DNA from: Haemonchus contortus
Lineage: Eukaryota > Nematoda > Chromadorea > Rhabditida > Trichostrongylidae
NCBI GenBank assembly: GCA_000469685.2
Contig: LS997567.1
Location: 43,686,275-43,750,274, forward strand
Direction of reading: 5' to 3'
Length of the DNA: 64,000 bases
The notes under the pieces are model-generated. The model ran no database searches. It saw only the letters and a program-made list of their open reading frames with translations, and had not been told where the DNA came from. Of the stretch, positions 36,701-49,187 are shown piece by piece; within the stretch, counting starts at the first letter, position 1, and every line of letters starts with the position of its first letter. A program made the position numbers and the translations under genes.

Positions 36701-39700
36701 AACGCAAAGCCTATAAACCGCTTTGCTATCGAGGCGACGACGTGGTCGAAAAAACTGCCTAAGACGCTGGCACCAGAGCCGAATTCGTTTTGTCCCACTC
36801 ACTTGGCTCAGTGAGCAGTGTGACAGGTTCGATACACTTCAACAATGCACTTTTACGATGTGATCAGCTAAAGTGAGTGCCAGTGAATGTCAAAATTTCT
36901 TCGGATTCTCCCTAGAGGGCAAAGCGGATTTCGCAGCGAAAAAGTCGTTCAGAGCACACTAGCCAAAGATTGAATATTATGGATGATTGGATGCGCTAAT
37001 CGAGTGTCCAGATATACGACGATAAGCCTCAGCGCCACGACAAGCTGCAACGCTGCACTGCACTGGCCCGGCTTCACCCTCCATCCTCAGCCCCTCTTCA
37101 TCATCTCACTACTCGGGCGTCTCCAATTTGCATCCAAATTTAATACGGAAATAGCAACTGGCATGCGGTCTATGCACACAGCGCGTCGAATATGTACATC
37201 GAGAAAGGGGGATTCTGAGCTTCACCCCTTCATAATAAAAACAACTTTCTGTCAGTGATTCTTAATAACTTAGTAGGCTATTACTACCAATGTTAGAGTC
37301 AGTAAGTGGTGGTACAGTTTCCAGAGTTACATTAACATTTTCAGCTCCTCCAAAAATGGTTCTAGACGTGGAGCGAAAGTTTCGCATACCTTTGGGCCAA
37401 AAACAGTTCAAACTGGTATGCCCAGTTATTGCCAACGATAAGGACATGCTAATGATACAATGGACGAAGAACGGAGAGCAGGTGATAGAATGAAGTCGAT
37501 TTCATGTAATACTGCTGTACTCATTCATCCATCTCTTCACATTAGTAGAGTAGGCGGTGGTTGTGTTTTGTTCACATTTGCGACCAGGCGATAGTCATCC
37601 ATCATTGTCAGAATGGATGTGCCTACATTCCGAAAACCACTAGCACCCCATTATGGACATCGCTCAAGGGGCTTTCTCGCACACGACACACAACATTTCA
37701 CAATCACTCAAAGTCGCACAGGCCCATCCAAGAGCGCAGATGAAAAGTGCAGCAAAAAAATTTGCGGCTCCCGAGCACTCTGTACATCCAACCTACCTAA
37801 CGAAAATTCCCCCCACCCCCGCTCCATCCACAAGTTTTCCTGTTTTCGGGGTTTTCCTGTTTTTCGAAACATTCAAAACCGCCCCGGCTTTCCATGCTGT
37901 TTATGAGGATAAGCCTTTCTGTTTGGGGGCCGTATATGGGATGGGTAACGTTTGCACAACTTCCAGACTATGCTCGGAATAAGCTCGGATTAAGTACTTC
38001 AGTGAAGGAGATGAGGGCTGTAGGCCAACTTCGTGGAATTTTTCACTTATGTGTGATTTCTTCCCTCCCTCCCCCTCATCTCCTTACCAAGCGCTACCCA
38101 GATCTCGAGTTTTTTGATGGAGTTTTAGGAAATTTTCTTCAGAGAACTTTCTGAAATTCATTTTTGATCAAACGAGTTCATACGGTTTAAGGATGGGACA
38201 GAAGCCCTGCTAATCTTTGCCCTCAAAGGTGGTTCCCGCTTGAAAAATAAACACCCTTTTTACGAGAGAGCCATTTGAAGTCAGGGCTTTGCGAAGATCC
38301 ATTAACAAAGAAATGATCTTGTGAGTAACGCTCAAAATTCAGGTGGAATGGGATTCGCGATACAAGCTGGCAAAAGACGATCGAGAACTTCGAATGAAGT
38401 CGGTCAGGCTAGATGATAGTGGCAGATATCAGTGTCAAGCCACCAACGGTTTTGGCCATCGAACAGTGGATTTTACAGTTCATGTTTACGGTAAGCAGTA
38501 TAGTTGTCTGACTCGAGAAGCACTGTAAATTTAGCCAATTTTAGATCCGTCAGAAGACTCCATATCACTCAAAGATGTCATAGTTCTTGCTAATTCAAGT
38601 AAGTTTCAGTTATGCCTTAGCAGATTAATCAAAGTTACTGCTATCATTGTTCAATTGAGGTTCTAGTTTTGAAAGGCCTCTGTAAGATATACGATGGCTT
38701 TGAAACAGAATAGCTAAGGTCCAGAATATTGACCAAGAATTATCGATTTCTATTCATTCACGACTTTCATCCATTTTCACTTCAGTTTTTCTATTGGTAA
38801 CCATAAATATAGAAGATCCATGTAAGATTTAGAACAAAGATGTCCTTCCCTTTTACCGTATTCCACTACTAGTACAGTGCACTTTGTCGTTACAGCATCT
38901 GCTCCGGCGTGGCTGATCGACATGAACCTCGATTGGTCCTCTCCTATGCAAATTAACCGAGGAGGTCGTATGGAACTGCGTTGTCCAGCGCGAGGAAATC
39001 CCTTGCCGGAAATTCGATGGTACAAGAACAACATTCGGATTACTACTGGTAAGCAACAACGTTCTTCAGTCGTGTTCCATCACTGAAAACGACCCATTGT
39101 TCATAGCCTTCAAATATCTTTGTTTTTCGTGAAAATGGCGTTCTAAAAACTCACAAGTTTGGTGAGTTATGAACGAAAAGCACAGCATGATAAGGGACTT
39201 GGACAGCAACCTGCTTACCTATACTTGTGGTTGAGCAACAATGTGGCTCCTGATTTCAAATGGAATAGGTCATTTGTTGAGATCAGTGCTTTCAGTTTTT
39301 GTTGTGTGCCCAAAAGTTTGTCTCGACTGATTCGTTAGTTGGGTTGTGGATTATTTGATGCACATTTCGGGATTCACTATGTAGTGTTTTCCGACACATG
39401 TACAAGTCACCTCAACTTAGTAATTTTAGGCATGCCTCAGTGCTCTTCTATATTTTTGACTCCAATCTTTGTCAGTCAACCCTTTTTTACCTCTCAAAAC
39501 TTCTTTTCAGATTCTCCACCTCACATTGCCTCCTTTGTCGTGGATCCAGCCGGGCTGGATGATTCCGGGGACTACCGCTGTGTTCTCGAGAATCGTCTGG
39601 GATCCATCGAGGCGATCTTCAAAGTGACCGTTGGCGACTTTTTCGATGACGGCAAGCGACTAGGAGCTCTTGACGGACCATCCGTGAGTCCTCTCTAGCA

Positions 39701-42313
39701 AAATTCGCTAGCACTTGAATTTGCATATTAGTGTTATCTTTAGGACCAGATGCTTGAACCGATAATCGACCAGCCATATAACACAACTGTACGAGTTGGT
39801 CACACTGCCCAGTTCCTATGCAAAGCGAAATCTGCTCAAAGCCCCTTGATAAAAGTCAGTTAGCCTAAGGAAGAACTTCGTCGTGTACTGGCAGTATAAA
39901 TATGATATTTATGAGTTTCAGTGGCTCAAAGAGGTAGAAGATCCAGTCGCTGAACGACGCCGCGATCCAAATGCCACCGTAGTAAACGCGAGCGGAATGC
40001 ACCTCCTTGTACTCGAACAGACCCAAGTCGAGTCGGTATCTCGTGATGGGCCTGATCACCTGTATACAAATCGTTTGGTCATACCAATGGTAAGTTGGAC
40101 AACCTATCGAAAAGACTTTCTCAAATTTAGAGAAACCTAATCGATCAACGACATTCAGGTGACAAAGGAACATGCTGGCCGATACATCTGCGTTGTCACG
40201 AGCACGCAAGGACATATCGTCTACAAAGCCGCCCAATTGAATGTCGTTGCTGGTGGGTCTTCGTGAATCAATATATCGATTTGCTGGTACTTAAAAAGCT
40301 TAATCCTTTTCCAATTTAGCCTATGACTTCGGCTCAATTGGTCTTGGAATGGACAACTTCTGGTACTTCGTCATTCCTATTGCCGTTGTCTTCGTCGGTC
40401 TGGTTATAGGAGCTATAGCATGGCTGCGATGCAATCAAGAGGTATTTTTACGTTGTCAAAACTATATAAGCCTATTTTTCAGCAATATTACACTTCTAAC
40501 TCTCATTTAAAGTATACTAGTAGTACTTGTAATGTGCTCTAATTTATAGTAGTTAGAAACTTCAAGACTGAACATTGAATTGAGTAGGGTGAATGAATGT
40601 ATTTTCAGCCTTCTTCACCAAAATGCCTGTCGAGCAAGCCTCCTCCACCGCCACGAATTCCACCTCCAGTGGCACCGGCTGAATATCCAGGCAGTGCACA
40701 TCAGTTCTCTCAGGAATACTGTATAGAGAAAACCAGGTAAATTAGAAATTCAGCAGATCAAAACTTTGAACAAAAAGGGTGGTCCTTCGCCAGTTCTCAG
40801 TTTTTGGAGGGAGCCAAATCCTAAACAATCGAGTAGATGAAGGAAATGTTGGTGAACATGTTAGGGGAAAGGATTTCCACATTGGGACAGAGTCACGCCT
40901 GGGGGAGTTCTGCCTAAATGGATTCTGTAGCACCCACTTAGATGATTTTTAGCCCTGGGTGGTCGGCAGCAGCAGGAGCACTCTTTACAGAGATTCTGGT
41001 CATTTGTAAGGTACAATTCATGGCTCAACTGAGTAAATTGACACATTTAAGGTCACCGATTATCTTGAACAATTCCATGTTCCACCAGAAGTATCCGATG
41101 GGCATCGCCACCCTTGATCGCAGCAGCATTCAACGAGCTCAACGAGGTAATCAATCACTTTTTAACGTGGCTAATCCGTTCTCAACCACATACACGCACC
41201 CCCATCGAACGCTGTGACGTTTTCAGGGTTTTTCGAAGAATTCCGGGCATCCTCTAGAATTTTCTGCGTCATGAACAACTTGAAAGTTGTGCTATGGCCG
41301 TTTCCTCCTGAGATTTGGGGGATTAGAATAGGGCTAAACACTGCATAACTTCTCATAACGAAAGTATAGAAAGGTTAAATGAAAGTTAGTCAAGAGCTAA
41401 GGTTCTAGTCATCCAAAAATTTGAAGAGCCCGGCAATTGCCTTGAATTCCGTCGAATGACTGACTTGTCAGAGACATCTTACAAATCATGGATCATCAAA
41501 AAAAATAATATGACAAAATCACTGAAAGGTTCAATATGTCCCGTTTTTGTTTACATTTGGACTACTAGTAGTCGATTTTTATGAAAACAACCCTGATCAA
41601 TCGCTGTATCACTCACGGTATGTAATTGTGTATCGGCTGTCGGCCAGATCAGGCAAGAGCATATTCAGCCAGATAGTTAGCGCCATGTCGCTCGATTTTA
41701 ACTACCAGTTTACTTGCATAAAATCAATTTTTCAAGAGGTAATTAGAAGTTTCTTTGTGGCTGATTCTACCTCACGCAATTTCCTTCCTTGGAAGTGATT
41801 TTCAATTTTTGGACGAACATTGGAAGATCCGATTTGAACCCTTGGCGCAATTTTTCGATGCCCCTAGTTTCAGGCATGGACGAGATGTCAAATCTGTACG
41901 ATAACAGTTCACCACAGCCTTACTGGACTCAACAGATGATTCATCGGCCAGTTGCCAATTCGATTTATACGGCTAATTCTGGCAATTATCGAACGCTGGA
42001 GGTGAGAACTGTTCTGGCAACGCTAGTCAATAGATCAATTAATAGCATAATGCCTTTGTTTGGAGGTCCTCCGGATCATCCCAGGCCACGATTTCACTAC
42101 TCATATTGTGCCATATTGCTCTTAATTCAGTTTCTCATACTACTAAATCGTATTCTTTTACAACCTATACTATGCAGTTTACTAATATTCTACGATCAAG
42201 ACTTCCACAAACATCCATTCTAGGTTGGATATCCTCATAGTCGCAATTATCCGTCGATGTGTAGCGATGAGTATTCGGAACAGGAACAACCGTTTATCAC
42301 CTACAGAAGATGA
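33753..42313 (+). CDS. FGFRL1-type receptor: three Ig domains, one TM, no kinase
   Basis: Fourteen phase-consistent exons: 33753-33831, 37345-37481, 38343-38490, 38545-38598, 38896-39048, 39511-39683, 39744-39854, 39922-40089, 40159-40252, 40320-40441, 40609-40736, 41052-41146, 41874-42001, 42224-42313 (559 residues, TGA stop). Signal peptide MFQLLIVAVVALHAAILT. Ig1 (about 28-122): LVCPV, IQWTKNGEQ, DDSGRYQCQATNGFG. Ig2 (about 141-235): LRCPARGNPLPEIRWYKNN, DDSGDYRC. Ig3 (about 253-372): FLCKAKS, IKWLKEVED, HAGRYICV. Each domain keeps its Cys pair and core Trp. TM about 386-408 (FWYFVIPIAVVFVGLVIGA). The PPK start, ATNGFG and the Ig3 WLK.VE follow FGF receptors, most closely FGFRL1. The tail of about 150 residues has no kinase. 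It holds PPPPPRIPPP and tyrosine motifs such as YDNS. FGFRL1-type proteins bind FGF and heparin and act as decoys or adhesion and fusion receptors at the cell surface. Family call firm; function by homology. Confidence 0.94.
33832..37344. other. first intron of the FGFRL-like gene
   Basis: A 3.5 kb intron, phase 1 at both ends (A-CT, giving Thr). It holds the AGC/GGCA simple repeat at 34697-34749 and open frames on both strands (34329-34535 -, 35069-35275 -, 35620-35856 +, 36458-36802 -) without recognisable domains. Long first introns often carry enhancers; nothing specific is visible. Confidence 0.55.
34697..34749. repeat. AGC and GGCA simple repeats
   Basis: Seven CAG/AGC units followed directly by imperfect GGCA/GGCG units. 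Simple-sequence tract within the first intron of the FGFRL-like gene. Confidence 0.9.
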
Positions 42314-45300
42314 GCTACTTAGTGATAATTTGGAGTAACCTGGTCAATGCCACAACAAGTGCCAATGGATTGATTGATCAATAATGACCTCTCCTCTCAT
42401 CCTTGGCGGTAATAATCCAAATAGAGAGTCTGTAAATTAGATTCGTCTGTTTTTTTCTCAATACTTTCCTTTTCTAAACTAGTGTTTTCTTCATATTAAT
42501 TATCGATTATCGTGATTTATGCAATAACTCCTCTCGATACTCTTAATATACGGGTCTACTGAAGAAATTGATTGAATATTCATGTATAACATTTGATTGT
42601 ATCCTAATATCATACTCCTCGTGACTATGCCATAATTACATTCAGAAGTATAACTTCTTCTTCTTTCTACTTCTGTATTGCATTCGTGTATAGTATACGG
42701 TAGGTGACTTTTATGGTTGCTATATGTTGTTGAGCTTGTTTCCTCATTTGCCTCTCGAGCTTAACACCCCTACTCGACACCGGTACATCACTCGTCATCA
42801 TTTAGATTATTCGTTTTTTATTTCTTTCATTTTGCTTTATCTAAATGAATATAGAGAATTCAAGAGTTTTTTGGCATCGAGCAGACTCAGGGTGAAAATG
42901 TAATTTGTGACGGTGGGTGCACATCACTGAGCTCTCGGCTCATTGTCAGCACTAAGCGAGGGAGCGATAGCCGGCATTAGGGGCCCATGTAACTTGCAAA
43001 GGTTTCTTGGCCAAAGCGGTGGAGGCTGTCTTAAGCCTAAGTTAGGGAGGAGCATTGCAAAAAGCATGAGATGAGTGGTCTCGTAACACTCGATCATCTC
43101 GAGGGATTGGTAAAGTGAGAGCTTTTATTGAAGGTGAAGAACCGTCCATTGGTTGAGCCACAGCAACATGTCGAACAACTGAACTGTGTGTTTATAATCT
43201 CAGATCCTATTTTCCGATGTATTTTACATAGAAGAAATCTAACCTGTAATTTTACTATATTGTACCGTGACCCCGGCACCTTTCGTTCGGCTATGCAATC
43301 CAGCCTACGCGTGGATCCGATTCGATCGATACAGGTTGCACGTCCGCGCCAGAAATACACCCAGGTGCTGAGGTACAACAGGCAGATAAGGCTATTCTGA
43401 GATCGAGCCCTTCGCTACGTTGAATGGAACCATTAAAGCCATCGTTTTGTATAGACCACACCTCACTGTCAGGGCCTGAAGACTGGAGCCATACTGCAGC
43501 ATCATTTACTGGAGTGATCAATAGCGAGCCATGTTGACACCAGATATCCACGGCTAGATTATTTCTGGTCCCTTACCGTATGAGGAAATAATCGATAGCA
43601 GTCAGAATCTTGGCTTTGGCTTTTCTCGAGTCCTACATTGAATCAATAAGCCTGCCAGTAGACGACGGACTCAACAATGAAACGTGCCTTATATAAATGA
43701 GTGGATATCCTTACCACGATTGGTGCAAATAGTGCTACTTCACGAGACCGGGGATGTTATGGTGCATTATTGCTTTGGAGCATGAGAGAGAGTTTACTTA
43801 CATAAGAAACATAGAATCACAAAACTGAAGGGATAACGGTAGCAACTGATGGGAAGAGGGAAAGGGTGAAGCTGGACCTCACCAACGAAATGATAAGCGT
43901 CAAGCAAGTCAATCGGACCAGTGATTGTAGAAAAAAGATAACTGAAATGGGATCTCTACTCTTTTGAATCCTCCTATCCCAGTTCAATTGGGAAAGAGAA
44001 CCCTGACATCTGTCGTAAGCCACGGAGCGCCCGAGTCGCGGGTCGTATGATTGGCCAACAGAACATTAGTAAGCGACGGACATTAGTCAAAGTAGCACGG
44101 CGAAAAGATAGCAGGAAGGAGGTCTGTAGAAGCCAGTTCCTACTGTGGCCCTCTTGGGTTACTAATGAGTTCTAGGAAAGCGGTGAGGAACAAATTTTGC
44201 AAGAACATCATAGGCAGAGCTCTTATATCGCGCCAACCATCCTTCGTAATCGATTTCCCGGGCCTCTTGATAATTATTGATTAGTGTATGTGTGCGTGTT
44301 TTAGCTTTTCCAAGATTTTTAACATTATTAGGGTAATGTTTCGACACCTTCATTACGTCAGAGAATGAAAGTCAAAAAAAAACATTTGAGATTGACCCTT
44401 TTTTAAGGGCTGTCAAACCTAAAACGTTAAACTTAAACTCTTCGATCACCCAGGAAGTACTGATTATATTGCAGCATAAAATGGCACTCTTCTTAGTATT
44501 GCAAGTTTTTGTCGTATAGTAAAACATCCCTTATTACGATCACCCGTCTATATGAATGTGTTGGCCATGTATGTCCGGATGTCCGTCCTCCTTTAAAAAT
44601 CGTTTTAGTCAGTTTCGCCAGGACGACTTCAGTGAGGGACTTCCAGGGTAAAAGAAGGAGTACCGTAGTTACATTCTCTCACAGCTCGATATGTTTTGCT
44701 TGTCTTTTGACTGATGTTGAGGAAAGCAGGTAGGAAAAGGTGTGAGGCTTCGATAGTTTGTGTAGTTTTAGCGTGATGAAGTACCACCTTCGTTTCCCAG
44801 GAACACATAAGAATGCTTCCTATTAGTGATCCCTGGCTAAGATTTTTCTCAGCCAAATTCCCGCGGCGAAAACTCAAATCGAGCAAGAGTAAAGTTAGTG
44901 AAAAGGTAGTTCCAAAACTCCAGATTTAGTTATTTATTTTTCAGAGTTAGTTGACAAGCAGAGGATTTTCTGAGTGGAGTGGTAGGCGGTAGTGAACCCA
45001 TCTGGAGGGAGGGCGACGGTCAGTTACAGTTCAAATCAAAACCATCTGTTTCTTCTTCCGGCGTCCCACCACAATGGGTGGTCTGCCGTATGTACGTGGC
45101 AGTACTATAAAGCTTTTCTTGGTATGGATTGACGTAAACCCTGTCAAACAATGGTAATTTTCTTCTTTACTTTGTATTTGAGAACTAAATCAGAGCTATT
45201 CTGAGGTTTTCGAAATTCGTTCATCTGTGTGTAATGAACACCACTGGAACTGCACTTCATTCGGTAACATTTGTTTGAAAGATGATTTGAAACATTGTTC

Positions 45301-46845
45301 TTCATTGCAGATTGCAGTATCACTTTGGGAGAAATGGAGCCTTCGAAAGGGTTTGAAGCCCGTGCTTAAGAATTCGCATCCAATTACACAGTTTCATTTC
45401 CAATGAATTCAAAATTAAGGTTCCCTTGAAGTGGAAAACTGATTCGAAGGACTATGGGCAGATTTTCCAATAAAAGAGATACTTCGTAGAGAGCTTGCTC
45501 AGAATAAACTCATTGAGAAAGCTAAAATTCAAGGAAACCTTAGTTTTAGATGTATCGGAAACAAAATTGTGAAATTGGAGGCGATTTCTCAAGAGCGGGG
45601 TTCAAGTCCTTTCTAAGGCTTCATTTCACTCCAAATTGATACTGTAATCTGACAAAAGAAGGGTATTTTAAATCCTTTTGCTGGTATACATTACTAGTAA
45701 GCGGAAGCACTCTGCTCGAGAATATTACTACCATCAGCTTCATCGCACAATATCGAAATGAATGAGGGATAAACAGAAAATTAGGAGTTCGATATTTTCC
45801 TTTGGGATCCCAGGTCTTTCAAATCCGATTCGCTTCAAAGGAGGCTACTATAAGGATTTTGGGTGGAATGAGCTCTTCATCGAAGCAGAATCTACAACAC
45901 TTCGCTTATGAATGTATTTCACCCTCGGTCAAAATACATACAGGAACACTATTGTGTTAAGCGACGTCTACGTATGGCTTGAACCCTATGAGGAGTTCGC
46001 CTTAACTCTTGGAATCGTACTTGCAACACTTCAAAAGTGAAACTTCAGTTCAGCTAGTTAAGTAAGTTCAAAGGAGTCGTGGAATTTTTGATCGAGAAAG
46101 TACCGCCACTGATATGCTGAAACTTCCAAATCTCGGTCGTCTACCTACCAAATGCTATTATCAAATTAATTTATATCTTCATTCAAAATGTTTGTTTATG
46201 AAGAGGTTTGAGTTGTTTGATCGTTCCGCGAGAGATTCTGTCTCGGGCAACATCGGTGTTGGTTCGAGCTTCACGATTTCCAACTATGACAGGACGTCAC
46301 GGCATTAGTCGGAAAGCGGCTTGCTTTTCACTGTCGGCTTGCTAGGATGGTAAGCGTTTCAAATGCATCAGATTCAAGAGGCGATTTGACCACTTAGAGC
46401 TTTGGTTTTACTAAACTTCCCAAGTTTTCTTACTTCTTAAGCTCCAGCTTTTGCCGAGAGCTGGGGAGAAGAATGCTAGAGAGAATCTGCTATTTACAGC
46501 TCCTGAAGGTACGAACTGTCAAATCCGAAGTTCATGTCCAGATGTTTTTTTGACGGTAGAGCTTTCCATTGGTACGTGATAGTGGCTTTTATGGTAATTC
46601 GCTCTACTGCACCCTGTTTGTTCGAAATGAGTCAGGACGACACCTCGTGAAAAACTCGGTCGCTCCCAAGGTGTCCCAGTTTCGACGTGTTGACCACCAT
46701 GGCGTTTTTTGACCCACGACCTTTTTTGTCGACTTTTCGAAAATCGTTACAAGCACTGTGAAAAGGAACGTCTTAATTGTCGCATACTAAAAAGCGCTTT
46801 TTGAAGCTCATCCTTTACTGACGTATCACTTTTGTATTTACGATT
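42314..46845. other. intergenic, 3' of the FGFRL-like gene
   Basis: The receptor's 3' UTR should occupy the first few hundred bases. Beyond it I recognise nothing firm. The frames at 43094-43400 (both strands), 43817-44023 (-) and 44509-44886 overlap each other in antisense and look like chance. Confidence 0.4.
44162..44353 (-). CDS. 63-residue open frame, unassigned
   Basis: An ATG frame with coding-like composition, containing TLINNYQEAREIDYEGWLAR and then VLAKFVPHRF. It could be a stray exon or a fragment of a mobile element. No splice partner was found. Weak. Confidence 0.2.
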   Translation of the reverse strand: MKVSKHYPNNVKNLGKAKTRTHTLINNYQEAREIDYEGWLARYKSSAYDVLAKFVPHRFPRTH

Positions 46846-47082
46846 TCATTTCTGAATTTTGCTACTTATAAATAGTGCCATAGTATGAATTCCCTTTAGA
46901 AAGAAACGTTTGTTCAGGTCGTGTTCGTCGTAAAAACTGGTACCAAGTTCAGTCTGTAGGTCTGTAAGGAAGACACGGAAAAAAATAGTAGCCTCCGTGT
47001 ACAGGTTTTTCGGGTTACAGAGGACTCTGGGTTGAACATCGACCCGAACATTGTGCAGTGTTAGCATAAAACAATTAAACAA
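46846..47082 (-). pseudogene. mariner-like transposase fragment
   Basis: The minus-strand frame gives LTLHNVRVDVQPRV, then FFRVFLTDLQTELGTSFYDE and DLNKRFFLKGIH. These follow the end of mariner transposases: LLHDNARPHV, then DYHLFRSLQ..L.G..F.., then SK...FY..GI. The catalytic Asp in HDN and the DY before HLF are lost, and no N-terminal part is seen. A decayed remnant; the match is by eye only. Confidence 0.42.
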
Positions 47083-48282
47083 AGCAGGAATACAAAAATA
47101 TAAGTACGATTTTCATATAAACCAACTGGAAGCTAATAATTCTTCCTTTCATCTCGGTTGTTCAATCATCCAAGCTAATTTACACCTATCTACCTACCTA
47201 AGGTAGTCCAGAATATATCTACCTTCTGATTGCAGTGAGATAATCCTAATGGAAAACCTGTTCAATCTTTCTTCTATCAACTTTTTGTTTGAGCACTTAA
47301 ATTTTACTTTTAGATTTTACCTTTTAATAGGATCTTTCGAACTGACTGAGTTGATAGATCCATTCATTGATCAGTAGAATACAACATCGTTTCCTTCTTT
47401 TTCATTATGTTCTGAATGAAGTGTGATGTCCCCGTTCCAGCTCCAAGCAGCCTTGCACTTTCAGCTTTAATGGACGAGTTTCTCATCATCACTTTGCGAC
47501 TCCAACGAATAAGTGATATTGAGCCATTGTAAAACGGTGAGGATGGGAAAACCGAGTGCATGAAGTGAGAACGATGACGTTCAGTACATAGTGATGGCAT
47601 GACACTAAAATATATACATAGATCCCAGAGGGTGGACATTGAAAAGGAGGCAACTGATAAAATCCTTAATATTCACAGAGCTACAACATAAAAATGTAGG
47701 TTACCAGGTTTCTTAGTCTTGCTCCGCCAATATTAGGCATGAGAACATGTCGAAGCAGGATTGATTACGTTAAGACTTTGATCTTCATATTTATGGGCCA
47801 TTTTCTGATTGAATTTGTGAAGCCTCGCATGTTTCCACTATGCGTCTGTTGTGCATGGCAAAGCATAGAAGTTTTTGAACGAATTCAAACACAAAGGTTG
47901 CACGTTGCTAATATACTGCTGTCCATTGTGTACGTTACAACAGTTTTGTTTTCGTCACTTTTAAAGGTACGAATTCTGGAACTTTCGCCTTGATCTCTAT
48001 CGTTAGGCATCGGCATTTGCCAATGAGTGGATGAACATGAGAATATTCTATGCAAATATCGATGACTCTATACAATATCGTGTCCGTTGTTTTCATTCAT
48101 ACCTTTATATTTATTATATTTACTCGTACTCGCTCGTATTTGTCCCAAATTTGTTTTTAGCTTTTCTCTTTCTACATCTTGTTACTTGTTACGCTCCACT
48201 TTCAACACCATTGTTTCCCTTACTTTTTTCTAGATTACCTAATTCGACCTTCTTGAAACATGGCATCCTATTAATTTCTTTT
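47083..48282. other. intergenic; possible membrane-protein frame
   Basis: The plus frame 47739-47993 is hydrophobic (HVANILLSIVYVTTVLF) and ends near an AAAG-GTACGA donor. After a GTTAG acceptor at about 48006, a second hydrophobic frame runs into the MITE. This might be a chemoreceptor-like fragment, but I find no diagnostic motif. Confidence 0.2.
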
Positions 48283-48620
48283 GGTGAAAATGTAGTTGGG
48301 GGGGTGCAAGCGCCCTTTTGTGCTCTGCGTCTCTGACACCTTTCCGCACACCGCATAGAGACCGTGCTAGGGCGCAGAGATGATTTCTTCCCCCAACTAA
48401 AAGCTAGGGGATGAGCTCCGGTTTGGGTGAGATGATTATCTCGTGCAAAAAGCTGGGATGGGGTGAGAAATGAACATCCAGCTGGTTCACCCACCCCGGA
48501 GCTCCTTCCCTAACTTTTAGAAGGGGAGGAGCTCCGGGATGGGTGTGATGATTAGATGGGGTGAGAATCGGAGAGACGCAGAGAACAAAAGGGCCTGGCA
48601 CCCCCAACTACATTTTCACC
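48283..48620. mobile_element. MITE with GGTGAAAATG termini, second copy
   Basis: A 338-base element with perfect terminal GGTGAAAATG and CATTTTCACC and an 8-base target duplication TTTCTTTT (48275-48282 and 48621-48628). The terminal repeats extend through GTAGTTGGGGG and the TGTGCTCTGCGTCTCT region. Internal inverted GAGCTCCGG blocks match the copy at 14070-14386. The 8-base duplication favours a hAT-type family. Confidence 0.85.
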
Positions 48621-48727
48621 TTTCTTTTCTTTCTTGAACCCTTTCTTCCATTACGTTTTTTTCTAAATTTTAGAATCTTCGTATGCTACTCAAGGAAAGT
48701 GGTACGCGCTCTGGGTACTCCGCCGCC

Positions 48728-48790
48728 TGTGTCAGAGACGCAGAGCAACGAGACGGAAGGGCGCTGGCACCCCCCAACTACATTTTCACC
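48728..48790. mobile_element. MITE right-end fragment
   Basis: Only one terminus of the same family is present: GTGTCAGAGACGCAGAGC through GGGCGCTGGCACC to CCCAACTACATTTTCACC. The other end is missing. It abuts the left arm of the inverted repeat that starts at 48791. Confidence 0.7.
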
Positions 48791-49037
48791 GCCAGAACGA
48801 GCAATGGCTGACGCGTGGGATCGAATTCTAAAATGTAAAAATTCATCAGTGATCTCTGTGAAAGTATCAATTGGTCTCATACTTCTGAGCATTCGATGAG
48901 CTTCTGAAGAATACCACACTCTTCATTGATTTTACTTCTGAGCGGCCCTATTTCCCCATTACGTCTTTCACCGAATCACTGACGAATTTTTACATTTTAG
49001 AATTCGATCTCATGCGTCAAACATTGCTCGTTCTGGC
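48791..49037. repeat. inverted repeat, 74-base arms
   Basis: Left arm 48791-48864 (GCCAGAACGAGCAATG...) and right arm 48964-49037 (...CATTGCTCGTTCTGGC) are inverted copies at roughly 85% identity by eye, separated by about 99 bases. The left arm starts exactly where the MITE fragment ends, which suggests a rearrangement at that junction. Confidence 0.7.
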
Positions 49038-49187
49038 TACTATGGTGATGGATCTGGTGAAGGAACTCAGGCGATTGGGGTCGCTCGAAAATGCTGGAGA
49101 AGAGGTAGCAAACCTAGACCTAGTTCTTGTGGTGGGTTTGAGTAGTCGAAAGCAATATTCGAATTCGTTACTTTTCTCGTTATTCCG

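Noticed and set aside
37613..37982. Frames of 97 and 109 codons in the FGFRL-like gene
   Set aside because: The Ig1 half-exons on either side (37345-37481 and 38343-38490) join in phase and match the family without any insert.
41789..42223. 144-codon plus frame, the longest in the window
   Set aside because: It is exon 41874-42001 of the FGFRL-like gene read through both neighbouring introns; splice sites and phase support the exon only.
48189..48919. Overlapping frames of 67-112 codons on both strands
   Set aside because: They are readings through the MITE at 48283-48620 and its fragment at 48728-48790.
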